DNA of 64,000 bases from Pseudoalteromonas sp. CO133X (GCA_004208945.1 SGPE01000023.1:62001-126000); one strand, 5' to 3'. Positions 44,871 to 54,594 are shown, numbered from the stretch's first letter. Numbers and translations are program-made. Notes: generated by a model not told the origin, from the letters alone.

Positions 44871-45911
44871 GTGATCGATACAGTCAATGCAAGTCAGCAA
44901 GATAAAGCACGGTTTTTACGTGTATTTGCATTCATTGGAGCTGTTACCTCTTTTTTTATGTCTATTACTAGTTACTTAGATGGCTACACCGTTCTTAGTA
45001 CTATGCTAGTGGTTGCAGTGGGTGTATTTGCCAGTCCGTTTATTATTAAAAATCGTGACCATACAATTGCTATTCTGATGCTTTACACCTTGTACGCGAT
45101 TATGTGCTTTTTGATAGTGTCTGGCGGTAATCATGGTACAGGTCCTTTATGGTTATTTATTGCTTCGCCTGTGACCTTTTTTATTCGTGGCTTAAAACGC
45201 GGAGCGATAGATTTAATCGTACTTGCTTGTGTGATTTCAACTCTCTTTTATTACACGGACAAATTGGGTTATTACAGTTATCCAAGTCATTACTTTCCTA
45301 CACGAGTTATGCTGTGTTTCTCAATTTTATGCATTCTTGGTGCGTTCTATGAGTATTACCGAAATAAGTATAGTCGTGAGCTCATAGCGCAACTTAAAAT
45401 AAACAAAAAGCTGGCCCGCACCGACGCCATGACCGATTTATCAAACCGACATTATGCGACGGAGTGTATGCAAAGTCGTTGCTTCGAAGAGGGGGCCGTG
45501 TTTCTTTTAATTGATGTTGATAACTTTAAACAAGTGAATGACACCTATGGTCACCAAGTGGGTGACGAAGTGCTTATCTTTATTGCCGATATCTTTAAGA
45601 AAGTGTGTACCGATGAAGACATTAATTCGCGTTGGGGTGGTGAAGAGTTTTTAATTGTAATCCCAAAAGGGCATGAACTTCGCGCACGAAACGTTGCTGA
45701 TGAAATACACACACACCTAGCAAATAATACATTTAAAAGTGGTAAGCATTCCTTCAATGTAAGTTTAAGTATAGGTTTGTATCAGCGAACCCATATGGAC
45801 AGTATTGATCAGTGCTTAAATATCGCTGATAAGCGATTATATAAAGCAAAATCTCAAGGTAAAAACCAAACAGTTGCTGAGCCAGATTTAGCCAAACACG
45901 AGCCAGCCTAA
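44871..45911 (+). CDS. Membrane GGDEF diguanylate cyclase
   Basis: A 346-residue protein: about six membrane segments (residues 18-160), then a cytoplasmic GGDEF domain (about 180-340) with the active-site motif GGEEF at 256-260 (RWGGEEF) and the metal-site motif DVDNFKQVNDTYGH. It should make c-di-GMP from two GTP. The inhibitory I-site RxxD, five residues before GGEEF, reads TxxD (T247, D250), so product inhibition may be weak. The membrane part has no sensor fold I recognise. The start is GTG 44871, after AAGG. It is the first gene after the lateral flagellar locus, 264 bases downstream on the same strand. Confidence 0.92.
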   Translation: MIDTVNASQQDKARFLRVFAFIGAVTSFFMSITSYLDGYTVLSTMLVVAVGVFASPFIIKNRDHTIAILMLYTLYAIMCFLIVSGGNHGTGPLWLFIASPVTFFIRGLKRGAIDLIVLACVISTLFYYTDKLGYYSYPSHYFPTRVMLCFSILCILGAFYEYYRNKYSRELIAQLKINKKLARTDAMTDLSNRHYATECMQSRCFEEGAVFLLIDVDNFKQVNDTYGHQVGDEVLIFIADIFKKVCTDEDINSRWGGEEFLIVIPKGHELRARNVADEIHTHLANNTFKSGKHSFNVSLSIGLYQRTHMDSIDQCLNIADKRLYKAKSQGKNQTVAEPDLAKHEPA

Positions 45912-46003
45912 TAAGCCCCGCCGACTCAATTATTTATACTGATGCTACTTTTTATCACTAACTTGTGTATTATGTGCTCATTATTTACAAGGGCATGTGA
46001 ATA

Positions 46004-46075
46004 GTGAGTCAAGATAAGGAATATCATCAACATCTTCTTCTTAAGTTCACCGCCTGTCTAGAGGCTCACTTTTAA
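46004..46075 (+). CDS. Possible 23-residue upstream ORF coupled to the next gene
   Basis: A GTG-started frame coding MSQDKEYHQHLLLKFTACLEAHF, whose TAA overlaps the ATG of the following gene by one base (TAATG). An AAGGGC motif lies 11 bases upstream. The perfect stop-start junction suggests translational coupling, or the remains of a longer gene. It has no recognisable homology and may not be real. Confidence 0.3.
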   Translation: MSQDKEYHQHLLLKFTACLEAHF

Positions 46076-46611
46076 TGTCACTCTTAGAATCATTTAAGAA
46101 GTTAGGTAACTATTTTGGTGCATACAAGGTACACCTATGCCCCGAAGTCAAAGGCCAAGTGAGTGAAAATGGCAAACCTTTAATTAACGCAAAAATAGAA
46201 AGGTTACTTTGTTTCTCTGACGGAAAATATGTAGAAAACTATGTATTTACCGATGACAAAGGCGGCTTTTCTTTTCCTGAAGTCAATATTCGTTCTAACC
46301 AACCAGCTGTGCCATTTGCAGAGCTTTTCACATCTCAAATCATAACGCTTTTTTATGAAGGTACTAAATATATCTTATGGACATCAAGGTTATCAGGTAC
46401 AAAGTATCGCCATGAATATGCTAAAAAATTAAGTTGTTTGAAAGCAGATATATCTGATGAAAAAGTATCTTTCTTTTTCAGAAATGATGAAGTCGAAGGT
46501 TATAAACTAAGCGCTGGTGGTATAGCTCGTTGGGATGAGGACTTCGAGATTATAGATCTAGACTCATACTATGGATTATCGGAAATTGAATCTGATGATG
46601 AAGGCCATTAA
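46075..46611 (+). CDS. DUF6795-like hypothetical protein
   Basis: A 178-residue soluble protein with no signal or membrane segment. The first ~75 residues (CPEVKGQVSENGKPLINAKIERL... FTDDKGGFSFPEVNI) look like a carboxypeptidase-regulatory/transthyretin-like beta-sandwich, the arrangement I associate with DUF6795 proteins. The C-terminus is acidic (DEDFEIIDLDSYYGLSEIESDDEGH). Function unknown. It is followed 19 bases later by a 49-residue ORF that may be a gene remnant. Such beta-sandwich proteins are often near secreted effector genes, but nothing here proves that role. Confidence 0.65.
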   Translation: MSLLESFKKLGNYFGAYKVHLCPEVKGQVSENGKPLINAKIERLLCFSDGKYVENYVFTDDKGGFSFPEVNIRSNQPAVPFAELFTSQIITLFYEGTKYILWTSRLSGTKYRHEYAKKLSCLKADISDEKVSFFFRNDEVEGYKLSAGGIARWDEDFEIIDLDSYYGLSEIESDDEGH

Positions 46612-46630
46612 TTCTAATAGGGAAATAAAT

Positions 46631-46780
46631 ATGAAAACATTAACGCCAGCTTTTGCTGCTGATTTTGCCGCATTTACCTATGAAACGTTGGAAAGAGCTC
46701 CATTAGAGTCTACTGAATACTATGGCCGCTTAGAACATACTTGTTCAATGGAAGCTGGCTTTTTGTGGCTATCCATTTAA
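46631..46780 (+). pseudogene. 49-residue ORF, possible N-terminal remnant of a lipase-type gene
   Basis: MKTLTPAFAADFAAFTYETLERAPLE... begins with a proper AGGGAA ribosome site at the ATG 46631, but stops after 49 residues. The N-terminal pattern (TLTPxxAAxxAxxTYE) is reminiscent of the start of class 3 lipase-like proteins, whose full length is several hundred residues. The following ~100 bases have no continuing frame that I can recognise. It may be a decayed partner of the DUF6795-like gene, or a genuine small protein. Confidence 0.35.
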
Positions 46781-46884
46781 AGCAATCTCTTTTACGTATG
46801 CATCCATCAGGCATATTTTAAAGTTAATGCTTAAAAATGTGTTGTCTCTTGCAGGCCAAGCAATAGCACTAACAAAATAAGTAC

Positions 46885-46907
46885 AAAAGCCGCCGATGGC
46901 GGCTTTT
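46885..46907 (-). terminator. Bidirectional terminator after csbD
   Basis: A 10-base-pair stem, aaaagccgcc/ggcggctttt (46885-46894, 46898-46907), with a three-base loop and T runs in both directions. It ends csbD (minus), and could stop plus-strand transcription from the DUF6795 pair. Confidence 0.88.
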
Positions 46908-46921
46908 ATTGGGTTGCAAAA

Positions 46922-47119
46922 TTAATGGCTTTTCTCAAAATCATTAACTTCACGCTCTGCTTCTTCTTTCGATTTGCCGTATTTTTGCTGGATTTTACCA
47001 ACAAGCTCTGTACGGCTACCTTCGATTCTATCTAAATCATCATTGGTAAGGTCGCCCCATTTACGTTGCACTTTACCTTTCAACTCTTTCCAATTGCCTT
47101 CTAAACGATCGCTGTTCAT
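46922..47119 (-). CDS. CsbD-family stress protein
   Basis: A 65-residue, highly charged helical protein: MNSDRLEGNWKELKGKVQRKWGDLTNDDLDRIEGSRTELVGKIQQKYGKSKEEAEREVNDF. The repeated W-K-x-x-K-G-K-x-x-x-x-W-G-x-L-T-x-D-D pattern defines CsbD/YjbJ, induced by general or osmotic stress in several bacteria; its biochemical role is unknown. Two adjacent ATGs exist; the second (47119), six bases after AAGGAG, is preferred. Confidence 0.9.
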   Translation of the reverse strand: MNSDRLEGNWKELKGKVQRKWGDLTNDDLDRIEGSRTELVGKIQQKYGKSKEEAEREVNDFEKSH

Positions 47120-47361
47120 CATTATCTCCTTACTTTTTTAAACATTCACTTTAATAAAAGCAATTGATATGCCATTCAATTAAACTTATTAAGTTGTTGA
47201 ATTTATTGTAAATAATTAGCCTTATCTATAAAGCGTTTATTTTTTACTGCAATTTGTTCTTAGTTATTTATAAAACCCTGTAATTTTTTCTTGTAAGGGA
47301 GAGTCATTGTCGTCGACTGTTTTTTGTTACAATAGCTAAAAATAAAGTAAGAGAAAGAAAC

Positions 47362-49782
47362 GTGCTGCCCGTACAAGATATTTACCAATCATTGTTAACA
47401 ACGATACAAAATAACCCTATGGCTTTGCTGCAAGCGCCACCAGGGGCAGGTAAATCAACATGGCTGCCATTAACGCTGATGCAAGCAGGCCACTTCAAGC
47501 GGATTGTTATGCTTGAACCTAGGCGTTTGGCTGCACGTAATATTGCTCAATACTTGGCGTCTTTACAAAATGAGGCCGTTGGTGAAAGTGTTGGTTTGCG
47601 CATTAGGGGGGAATCAAAAATTAGTAATGCAACCAAGCTGGAAATTGTGACAGAAGGGATGCTGACACGGATGCTACAAAATGACCCTGAGTTAACCGGT
47701 GTCGATTTACTTATTTTTGATGAATTTCATGAGCGCTCGATTGCCGCAGACACTGCGCTCGCTTTTGCGCTTGAAACACAAGCAGCCCTTAGAGACGATT
47801 TAAAAATATTACTCATGTCGGCCACTTTAGACGGTGAGCGGTACAGTGAGTTTTTTGACTGTCCAATAATATCATCTGAAGGGCGAAGTTACCCAATTGA
47901 TGAAATTTATGTTCCACTTAAAGATGAAAGCCGATGGTTAGAGGATATACCTACGGTTATTAAGCAAGCACTCAATGAGCAAACTGGTAGTGCTTTGGTG
48001 TTTTTACCAGGTCAGCGAGAAATTTTACGTGTAAAACAGGCATTGAACGATCTTGCTGATGATTGTGAAGTGTTTACTTTATTTGGTGAACAAAGCAAAG
48101 GAGAGCAACAAGCTGCTATAGCTCCTGCACAACAAGGTAAGCGAAAAGTCGTACTGACAACAAATGTAGCCGAAACCAGCTTAACGATTGAAGGGATCCG
48201 TATTGTTGTCGATAGCGGTAAGCGCCGTGCAGCCAGCTTTAACTTAAAAACTGGGGTAACTGAACTTGTAACCCAAAGCATCTCTCGTTCCTCTGCGGTA
48301 CAACGTGCAGGCCGTGCAGGGCGTTTAGAAGCAGGTGTGGTATATCGACTAGGTAGTAAGCAAACGTTTGAACGTCGTAACAGCCATGACGCCCCAGAAA
48401 TCCTAACCAGTGATATAAGCCAACTACTGCTTGAAACTAAGCAGTGGGGCGCAGTTGTTACTGAACTAAACCTTCTTGATGCACCAAGCCCACAGCAAAT
48501 TAAACACGCTACAGCACTTTTAAAAATGCTTGAAGCGCTTGATGAAAATGAAAAACTAACAAAACTCGGTAGCCAAATGCTTAGTTTTGGGGCGGATATT
48601 CGTTTATCACATATGCTTATTAAGGCTAAGCAACTTCAAGTAAGTATACCGGGAATTTATGAACTCGCTGCATATTTAGTGGCGCTGCTTGAGAGTCGTG
48701 TGAGCATACCAGCTGATCTTAAGCTTGCACTTCACAGCGTGCATACAAAGCCTCATCCACTGTTTAAGCAACAATTAAACTATTGGCTATCACGTTTAAA
48801 TTTAAAGGCAGTGCGTGAGCTAAATATGCAGCCCCTTGCTTTGCTGGTGGCTTTTGCATTCCCAGATCGCTTAGCGAAAAAGCGTGGCAACGGCTATTTG
48901 CTCGCCAATGGCGCGGGGGCCGACTTAAGTGATGAGTTTTGGCATAACGATGACTATCTTGCTATTGCCAGTATGGGCGGCCACAAAGGGAGTCGAATAT
49001 TTGCGGCAGTCGCATTTTTACCAAATGAACTTGAAGATCAGCTAGGGCATTTATTTTCAGAGCAAACCCGCTGTGAATATGATGAAAAATCTGGACGTTT
49101 TATTCATCAAGAGGAACTAAAGCTAGGGGCAATTACAGTAGCAAGCCAGCCAAGTAAACAGCCTCTTGATAAGTCCGAGCGCACTAAAGCATGGCTAAAT
49201 TTGTTCAATAAAAAAGGTTTTTCACTATTTAATGAGCAAAGTGAAAGTGAGCAATTACTAATTAGAATGAGCTTAGCGAGTAAATTATTGCCGCAGTCAT
49301 TTCCAGTTATTAGTAGTGACGAATTGACAACTAATAATCAGTGGCTTGCACCTTTCCTTGACGAGGTAAGAAACGTAGAGCAATTAAAAAAGCTTAATTA
49401 CAGTGAAGCTTTAAAAAATTGTTTTGATTGGCACCAGCAGAGTTTACTAAATGGGTTGTTGCCGCTGCGTTTAACTGTACCCAGTGGCTCAAATGTGAGA
49501 ATTACATACCAGCTGGATGGACCTGCAAAGCTGAGTGTACGCATGCAAGAAGTTTATGGCATGACTAGCACACCCTTGCTTGCACAGGGCAAGTTACCCC
49601 TTCTAATGGAGCTATTGTCGCCAGCAAGGCGGCCACTACAACTCACTCAAGATTTAGAAAATTTCTGGCAAACTAGTTATAAAGAAGTACAGAAAGAGAT
49701 GAAAGGTCGTTACCCCAAACATTTCTGGCCAGATAAGCCAGCTTTAAGTCAGGCAACTAACAAAGTAAAAAGCAAGATGTAA
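47362..49782 (+). CDS. hrpB: ATP-dependent RNA helicase HrpB
   Basis: An 806-residue DEAH/RHA-family helicase, similar in length to E. coli HrpB (809). Walker A is APPGAGKST (25-33). The box II motif reads DEFH at 120-123 (the HrpB variant of DEAH), with motif III SATLDG and motif VI QRAGRAGR. The HrpB-specific C-terminal domain ends the protein (QLDGPAKLSVRMQEVYGMTSTPLLAQGKLPLLMELLSPARRPLQLTQDLENFW). Its substrate in bacteria is poorly defined. The start is GTG 47362. Confidence 0.95.
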   Translation: MLPVQDIYQSLLTTIQNNPMALLQAPPGAGKSTWLPLTLMQAGHFKRIVMLEPRRLAARNIAQYLASLQNEAVGESVGLRIRGESKISNATKLEIVTEGMLTRMLQNDPELTGVDLLIFDEFHERSIAADTALAFALETQAALRDDLKILLMSATLDGERYSEFFDCPIISSEGRSYPIDEIYVPLKDESRWLEDIPTVIKQALNEQTGSALVFLPGQREILRVKQALNDLADDCEVFTLFGEQSKGEQQAAIAPAQQGKRKVVLTTNVAETSLTIEGIRIVVDSGKRRAASFNLKTGVTELVTQSISRSSAVQRAGRAGRLEAGVVYRLGSKQTFERRNSHDAPEILTSDISQLLLETKQWGAVVTELNLLDAPSPQQIKHATALLKMLEALDENEKLTKLGSQMLSFGADIRLSHMLIKAKQLQVSIPGIYELAAYLVALLESRVSIPADLKLALHSVHTKPHPLFKQQLNYWLSRLNLKAVRELNMQPLALLVAFAFPDRLAKKRGNGYLLANGAGADLSDEFWHNDDYLAIASMGGHKGSRIFAAVAFLPNELEDQLGHLFSEQTRCEYDEKSGRFIHQEELKLGAITVASQPSKQPLDKSERTKAWLNLFNKKGFSLFNEQSESEQLLIRMSLASKLLPQSFPVISSDELTTNNQWLAPFLDEVRNVEQLKKLNYSEALKNCFDWHQQSLLNGLLPLRLTVPSGSNVRITYQLDGPAKLSVRMQEVYGMTSTPLLAQGKLPLLMELLSPARRPLQLTQDLENFWQTSYKEVQKEMKGRYPKHFWPDKPALSQATNKVKSKM

Positions 49783-49831
49783 TCTAACTCGCACTATGTG
49801 TTAGTTCAGAGATACAGTGTGGTTATAAAGC

Positions 49832-49862
49832 AAAACCCCAGTAACTAAGTTACTGGGGTTTT
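49832..49862. terminator. Bidirectional terminator between hrpB and the M23 peptidase gene
   Basis: A perfect 14-base-pair stem, aaaaccccagtaac/gttactggggtttt (49832-49845, 49849-49862), with a three-base loop. It has T runs on both strands and lies between two convergent genes. Confidence 0.93.
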
Positions 49863-49881
49863 AATTATTCAACTTTAGCGA

Positions 49882-51198
49882 TTACTTATTAAGTGCCAGT
49901 TGTAGCTCACGATTGCGTTCAAGCTGCGCTAAGAAGTTGTCTGCAATAGGTTTAAACTTAGCTAACTCATCACGTGGTAGTGGCTCTGACTTAGGCAGTT
50001 TAACTGTTTTAGGGTTGCGGTGAACGCCATTTACTAAAAACTCATAATGTAAATGAGGGCCTGTAACACGACCTGTTGCACCAACGGTACCAATCTTTTG
50101 ACCTTGTTTTACTTTTTGACCTGTTTTAACAAGCTTTTTGTTCAAGTGTAAGTATTTAGTCACGTATTGAGTGCCGTGGCTAATAAATACATAGTTACCG
50201 TTATACTTACTGTAGCCAGCTTTAACCACTTTACCATTACCAGCAGAAACCACCGGTGTCCCCGTACGAGCAGCGTAGTCAATACCATTATGTGGCTTTA
50301 CAGTCTTCGTTACTGGGTGTAAGCGACGTGGGTTGAAGCTTGAGCTTATATATTTAAAGTTAACAGGGGCACGCAAGAATGCTTTTTTCATACTACGGCC
50401 TTCAGGTGTGTAGAAGTTTCCATCAGTATGACGAATTGCAGAATAGCGTTCGCCTTGGTTGATAAATTCAGCGGCAATTATTTTGCCGTCGCCTATGTAC
50501 TCGCCATCAACATAATGCGCTTCGTAAATAAGACCAAACTGGTCGCCTTTACGAATGTCGTTTGCAAAGTCAACATCCCAACCAAAGATGTCAGCAAAAT
50601 TCATTATTTGGCGTTCACTTAACCCTGCGGCGATACCTGAGGTCCAAAAGCTATTGCTGATTTCGCCACCGGCTGACTTACTCAAGGTTTCGATTTCTTT
50701 ACTATCGATTGCTGTGTCGTAGTTACCTTCATCATTTAAAGTAACGTACAGAGTATCTGTTTTTGAAATTACATAACGAAGCTGTGCGAGAGAACCGTCA
50801 TCAGCTGTAGCAAAACTCAAAATTTCACCAGGGTGAATTTTGGTTAATTTACGCGTTTCGGCATTTGTGTTGATTAGTTTATGTAATGTTTGCGCTGAAA
50901 AGCCCGCGCGTTTGAAGATAAGTGCTAGATTATCGCCGTTACGTACTTGATGATCGACAAGGTCGTATTCTGGTAATTTAGCAGCTGCTTGCTCTGAATT
51001 TAGTTCAGTTAGTTTTTCGTTATCATCAACTTTAACTTGTAATTCGTAGCGTTTGCCAATTTCAAGTGCGTCGGCACTGTTATCCTTTGAAGCGGTGGCT
51101 TTTTCTGACGGTAATAATGCTAAGCCGATAATAGCAGAAACCAAACCGAGAATAAGCAGTTTGTGTTTTTTGGGGAGTTTATGCACTACGTGAACCAT
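49882..51198 (-). CDS. M23 family murein DD-endopeptidase (MepM/YebA-like)
   Basis: A 438-residue periplasmic peptidoglycan hydrolase. An N-terminal membrane anchor (about 13-30) is followed by an OapA/LysM-like wall-binding region (about 80-130, HQVRNGDNLALIFKRAGF), and a C-terminal LytM domain with all zinc/catalytic residues: H303 and D307 (HNGID), H351 (YLHL), and H382-x-H384 (HLHYEF). MepM-type enzymes cut D-Ala-mDAP cross-links to allow wall growth. It is divergent from tyrS across a 398-base gap. Confidence 0.92.
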   Translation of the reverse strand: MVHVVHKLPKKHKLLILGLVSAIIGLALLPSEKATASKDNSADALEIGKRYELQVKVDDNEKLTELNSEQAAAKLPEYDLVDHQVRNGDNLALIFKRAGFSAQTLHKLINTNAETRKLTKIHPGEILSFATADDGSLAQLRYVISKTDTLYVTLNDEGNYDTAIDSKEIETLSKSAGGEISNSFWTSGIAAGLSERQIMNFADIFGWDVDFANDIRKGDQFGLIYEAHYVDGEYIGDGKIIAAEFINQGERYSAIRHTDGNFYTPEGRSMKKAFLRAPVNFKYISSSFNPRRLHPVTKTVKPHNGIDYAARTGTPVVSAGNGKVVKAGYSKYNGNYVFISHGTQYVTKYLHLNKKLVKTGQKVKQGQKIGTVGATGRVTGPHLHYEFLVNGVHRNPKTVKLPKSEPLPRDELAKFKPIADNFLAQLERNRELQLALNK

Positions 51199-51596
51199 AA
51201 CGTGCCTTTTTCTGCTGTCAAGAAAATTAATTACTAATATTGCAGGATATACCTAAAATAGAGCAAATACCAGTGTTTTGTAGATTTAAACTAGCGCTAT
51301 TTTACGCTAGAATTGCTCAGCGTGTTAATCTTTTTTGGTTAAATTTGCAGCATATGTCTGATGTTAAGCTAAATATGCATTAGTTAACTAAAGTACCTTC
51401 ATAAAAATGCAATAACGCGGTATAAAGAACAATCACGCGCGCTGCTCCACTAGGCTGATGCTTAAAATACTTAAGTTGGCTTGCTCTTGGTGCAGTTTTT
51501 CTGGAGCTAACTTGCTAAATTTAATCATTTTTAGCTCTATTTTTAACCCTGATAGGCCACCACGCCCGGTAAGCTGAATTTTTGGAGTAATACACA
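51199..51596. other. 398-base gap between the M23 peptidase gene and tyrS
   Basis: It must hold the divergent promoters. I see an imperfect ctagcg/cgctag hairpin near 51290-51312 and a tyrS ribosome site (GGAG near 51583), but no RNA gene, T-box-like leader, known riboswitch or ORF that I can support. The long leader in front of tyrS could be regulatory. Confidence 0.5.
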
Positions 51597-52796
51597 GTGG
51601 ATTTACAAACCGCTCTAGCTGAGATAAAACGCGGTGCAGAAGAGATTTTAATTGAAGACGAGTTAGTTGAAAAACTAAAGTCTGGTAAAAAGCTTAAAAT
51701 TAAAGCGGGTTTCGATCCAACGGCGCCTGATCTGCATTTAGGTCATACGGTTTTAATTAATAAAATGAAAACCTTTCAAGACTTAGGTCATGAGGTTATT
51801 TTCCTTATTGGTGACTTTACCGGCATGATCGGCGACCCAACGGGTAAAAATGTGACGCGTAAGCCGTTAACTCGTGAAGATGTACTTGCTAATGCAGAAA
51901 CATATAAAGAGCAAGTATTTAAGATTCTAGATCCTGCAAAAACAACTGTTGCATTTAATTCTACTTGGATGGAAAACTTAGGTGCAGCAGGTATGATCAA
52001 ACTGGCTGCGCGTCAAACAGTAGCACGTATGCTAGAACGTGATGACTTCAAAAAGCGTTATGCCGGTGGTCAATCAATTGCTATCCACGAATTTTTATAC
52101 CCACTGGTACAAGGGTGGGATTCAGTTGCATTAGAAGCAGATGTTGAGCTTGGTGGTACAGATCAACGTTTCAACCTACTAATGGGCCGAGAGCTACAAA
52201 AAGATGAAGGTCAAAAACCGCAAACAGTGTTAATGATGCCACTGCTTGAAGGTACTGACGGCGTTCAGAAAATGTCTAAGTCATTAGGTAACTACATTGG
52301 TATTACTGATGAGCCTAATGATATGTTTGGTAAAGTGATGTCTATTAGCGATAAACTAATGTGGCGCTACTATGACTTATTAAGTGCATTATCTATCGAA
52401 GAAATTGCAGCTCTTAAACAGCGTGTTGCTGACGGTGCAAACCCGCGCGACATTAAGATTGAGCTTGCGAAAGAAATGATTGCACGTTTCCACAGTGAAG
52501 AAGCGGCAGAAGGTGCTCATCAAGATTTTATTAAGCGTTTCCAAAAAAATGCTTTACCCGATGAGATCCCAGAAGTAACAGTAACGATTGCTGAAGACAC
52601 TGTATTTATCACTAATTTACTAAAAGAAGCTAATCTTGTTGCAAGTACGTCTGAGGCTATGCGTATGATCAAACAAGGTGCTGTAAAAATAAATGGTGAA
52701 GAAAAAGTAACAGATACTAAGCTTGAAGTTGCTAAAGGCAGTACTGAAATTTACCAAGTAGGTAAACGTAAGTTTGCTAAAATCACCGTCGCTTAA
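51597..52796 (+). CDS. tyrS: Tyrosyl-tRNA synthetase
   Basis: A 399-residue class I aminoacyl-tRNA synthetase. The HIGH-type motif is HLGH (47-50, [11 protein letters not shown]) and the second signature is KMSKS (225-229). A C-terminal S4 RNA-binding domain follows ([32 protein letters not shown]). The short HxGH spacing and length fit the TyrS type with S4 tail common in gammaproteobacteria (the TyrZ-like lineage). The start is GTG 51597, with GGAG upstream. A clear terminator follows. Confidence 0.96.
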   Translation: MDLQTALAEIKRGAEEILIEDELVEKLKSGKKLKIKAGFDPTAPDLHLGHTVLINKMKTFQDLGHEVIFLIGDFTGMIGDPTGKNVTRKPLTREDVLANAETYKEQVFKILDPAKTTVAFNSTWMENLGAAGMIKLAARQTVARMLERDDFKKRYAGGQSIAIHEFLYPLVQGWDSVALEADVELGGTDQRFNLLMGRELQKDEGQKPQTVLMMPLLEGTDGVQKMSKSLGNYIGITDEPNDMFGKVMSISDKLMWRYYDLLSALSIEEIAALKQRVADGANPRDIKIELAKEMIARFHSEEAAEGAHQDFIKRFQKNALPDEIPEVTVTIAEDTVFITNLLKEANLVASTSEAMRMIKQGAVKINGEEKVTDTKLEVAKGSTEIYQVGKRKFAKITVA

Positions 52797-52816
52797 GCGT
52801 TAATTAGACGTATTAT

Positions 52817-52843
52817 AAAAACCAGCCTCGGCTGGTTTTTTTG
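52817..52843 (+). terminator. Terminator of tyrS
   Basis: aaaaccagc/gctggtttt stem with a tight loop (centred on 52827-52830), followed by a T run; also serves as a boundary to the convergent gene at 52850. Confidence 0.88.
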
Positions 52844-52849
52844 TATTTG

Positions 52850-53803
52850 TTAAGCAAAGGCCAGAAATGTGATTATCTCAATACAGATGATAAATAGTAG
52901 CCAAAATGCTTTAGCCTGATTTAGTCGGCTTATCAGAATAGGAATGTCATCTGCACAGGGTAATCGCTCCGTACCCACACGCATTTTGTTAAAGCGCACA
53001 CCTTTGTATAAAGCAGGCCCCCCTAGTTGCACACCCAGTGATGCCGCACTTACGCTAAGCAGCCAGCCAGTATTGGTTTGGTAAAAATGGCGTCCATAAT
53101 GTTTAATGTAATGCAGGCTTTGTTTACTCGCGTTTGTTGCTGCAAGTGTAATGGCAAGGAGTCGAATAGGTATCCATTCAAGTACAAATAACAGCTTAGC
53201 AATAGGTATTAAAAAAGGGCTGTTAGGTAATTGTTTTTCGCGCCATGCTTGGTGAATAAGGGTTAATAAACGGTAAGTCAGGCATATTATTGCGCCGCCG
53301 ACCAAGTAAAAAAAGATTACGGCAAAATACTGCCGTGCGCTTTGTAGCAGTAAAGACTCCATACATGCTTTGCAAATCCCTGGGGCTGATAGACGAGATA
53401 CATCTCGTGCAACTAAACCCGCGAGTAATTCTCTGGCAGCCGCTTTCTGATTTTTTTTAACTAAGCGCGCAATTCGAAGTGTCTTCTTTTCTTGTCCACG
53501 GCTATTGAGTAATAGGTAAAGAATTAGCCCGTTGAGCAGCTCAGGATAAAAGGCAAACTCTAAAAATAACATGACCAGTACTATAATCAGCAAAGTTGTA
53601 AGCGTAAATGCAAGTATTGACGATAAATACTGATAGCTTCTTGGATTATGTTGATCGTAAAGGCGATCGCCAAGTGAAGAAAAAATAACACTCAGTAGTG
53701 TATTGGGGTGATACCAGCTTACTAAAGGGAAAAAGCGCTCAGCAAGGAGCGCTATAAAAAATACAATAATGTCCAAATGGGTTTGAACAAAACTTGCAAT
53801 CAC
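52850..53803 (-). CDS. CobD/CbiB-family integral membrane protein
   Basis: A 317-residue protein with several membrane segments and the CobD/CbiB pattern: ARDVSRLSAPGICKACMESL (the RDT/S-x-L... A-x-ESL region), LEWIPIRLLAITLA, NTGWLLSVSAASLGVQLGGPALYKG near the C-terminus. CobD/CbiB joins aminopropanol to adenosylcobyrate in cobalamin synthesis, but no other cob genes are present here. It forms a two-gene unit with mtnN (one base apart), an arrangement I recall in related gammaproteobacteria, so it may have a salvage or other role. Confidence 0.75.
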   Translation of the reverse strand: MIASFVQTHLDIIVFFIALLAERFFPLVSWYHPNTLLSVIFSSLGDRLYDQHNPRSYQYLSSILAFTLTTLLIIVLVMLFLEFAFYPELLNGLILYLLLNSRGQEKKTLRIARLVKKNQKAAARELLAGLVARDVSRLSAPGICKACMESLLLQSARQYFAVIFFYLVGGAIICLTYRLLTLIHQAWREKQLPNSPFLIPIAKLLFVLEWIPIRLLAITLAATNASKQSLHYIKHYGRHFYQTNTGWLLSVSAASLGVQLGGPALYKGVRFNKMRVGTERLPCADDIPILISRLNQAKAFWLLFIICIEIITFLAFA

Positions 53804-53804
53804 C

Positions 53805-54512
53805 TTATAAACTCACCGACGTCAGTTTCTCTAGTAGAGCAACAACCATTTTAGATGAATTAATAGAGGCTGTTTCGATGTACTCTTCAAATGATTGTGG
53901 AGACTCTTTACCCGCAATATCAGACATAGAGCGGATAACCACAAAAGGAGTGTCTAGTGAGTGACAGGTTTGAGCAATTGCTGCGCCTTCCATTTCTACT
54001 GCAAGCATGGTTGGGAAGTCTGCACGTGCTTTATCGATTCGCACCGGATCACACATAAATGAATCGCCTGTGCAAATTAGACCAATCATGGTTTTTACAT
54101 CGCTGATTTGGCTTACGCTTTGTTCAGCAGCTTCAATTAATTTAGGATGTGCAGCAAAACCTGCTGGCATTTGTGGTACTTGGCCAATTTCGTAACCAAA
54201 GGCTGTTACATCAACATCGTGGTGACGAACTTCAGATGAAATAACGACATCACCCACGTTAAGAGAAGCCTCAAAGCCGCCAGCTGAACCTGTGTTAATC
54301 ACACAATCTGGAGTGAAGTTGTCAATTAAAAGCGTAGTAGCAACTGCAGAAGCAACCTTACCAATGCCTGATTGAACAAGTGTTACAGTATGACCTGCTA
54401 ACTCACCTGTATAAAATGTGAATCCAGCTTTTGTCATTACACTTGGGTTAACCATGGTTTCGCGTAAAATTTTTACTTCTGGCTCCATCGCGCCAATAAT
54501 ACCAACATGCAT
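53805..54512 (-). CDS. mtnN: MTA/SAH nucleosidase MtnN (Pfs)
   Basis: A 235-residue nucleosidase that hydrolyses 5'-methylthioadenosine and S-adenosylhomocysteine to adenine plus the thioribose product. Conserved features: start [13 protein letters not shown] (catalytic Glu at about residue 10-12), NTGSAGG, the [14 protein letters not shown] segment ([14 protein letters not shown]), and RSMSDIAG with the catalytic Asp. It feeds methionine salvage and autoinducer-2 synthesis. It is upstream of, and probably co-transcribed with, the CobD-like gene. Confidence 0.95.
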   Translation of the reverse strand: MHVGIIGAMEPEVKILRETMVNPSVMTKAGFTFYTGELAGHTVTLVQSGIGKVASAVATTLLIDNFTPDCVINTGSAGGFEASLNVGDVVISSEVRHHDVDVTAFGYEIGQVPQMPAGFAAHPKLIEAAEQSVSQISDVKTMIGLICTGDSFMCDPVRIDKARADFPTMLAVEMEGAAIAQTCHSLDTPFVVIRSMSDIAGKESPQSFEEYIETASINSSKMVVALLEKLTSVSL

Positions 54513-54594
54513 AATATTTGTTTCCTTAGATTGAATAGGGTGATTATATACCCAACCTTAAGTAGTTACGAGAATTCAGCAAGTGTAAAAACAA

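Noticed and set aside
44857..44872. Second GEMM-like motif (acgcaaggc) before the diguanylate cyclase
   Set aside because: Only a few bases match; no stem, tetraloop or GGGGTTAC partner is present.
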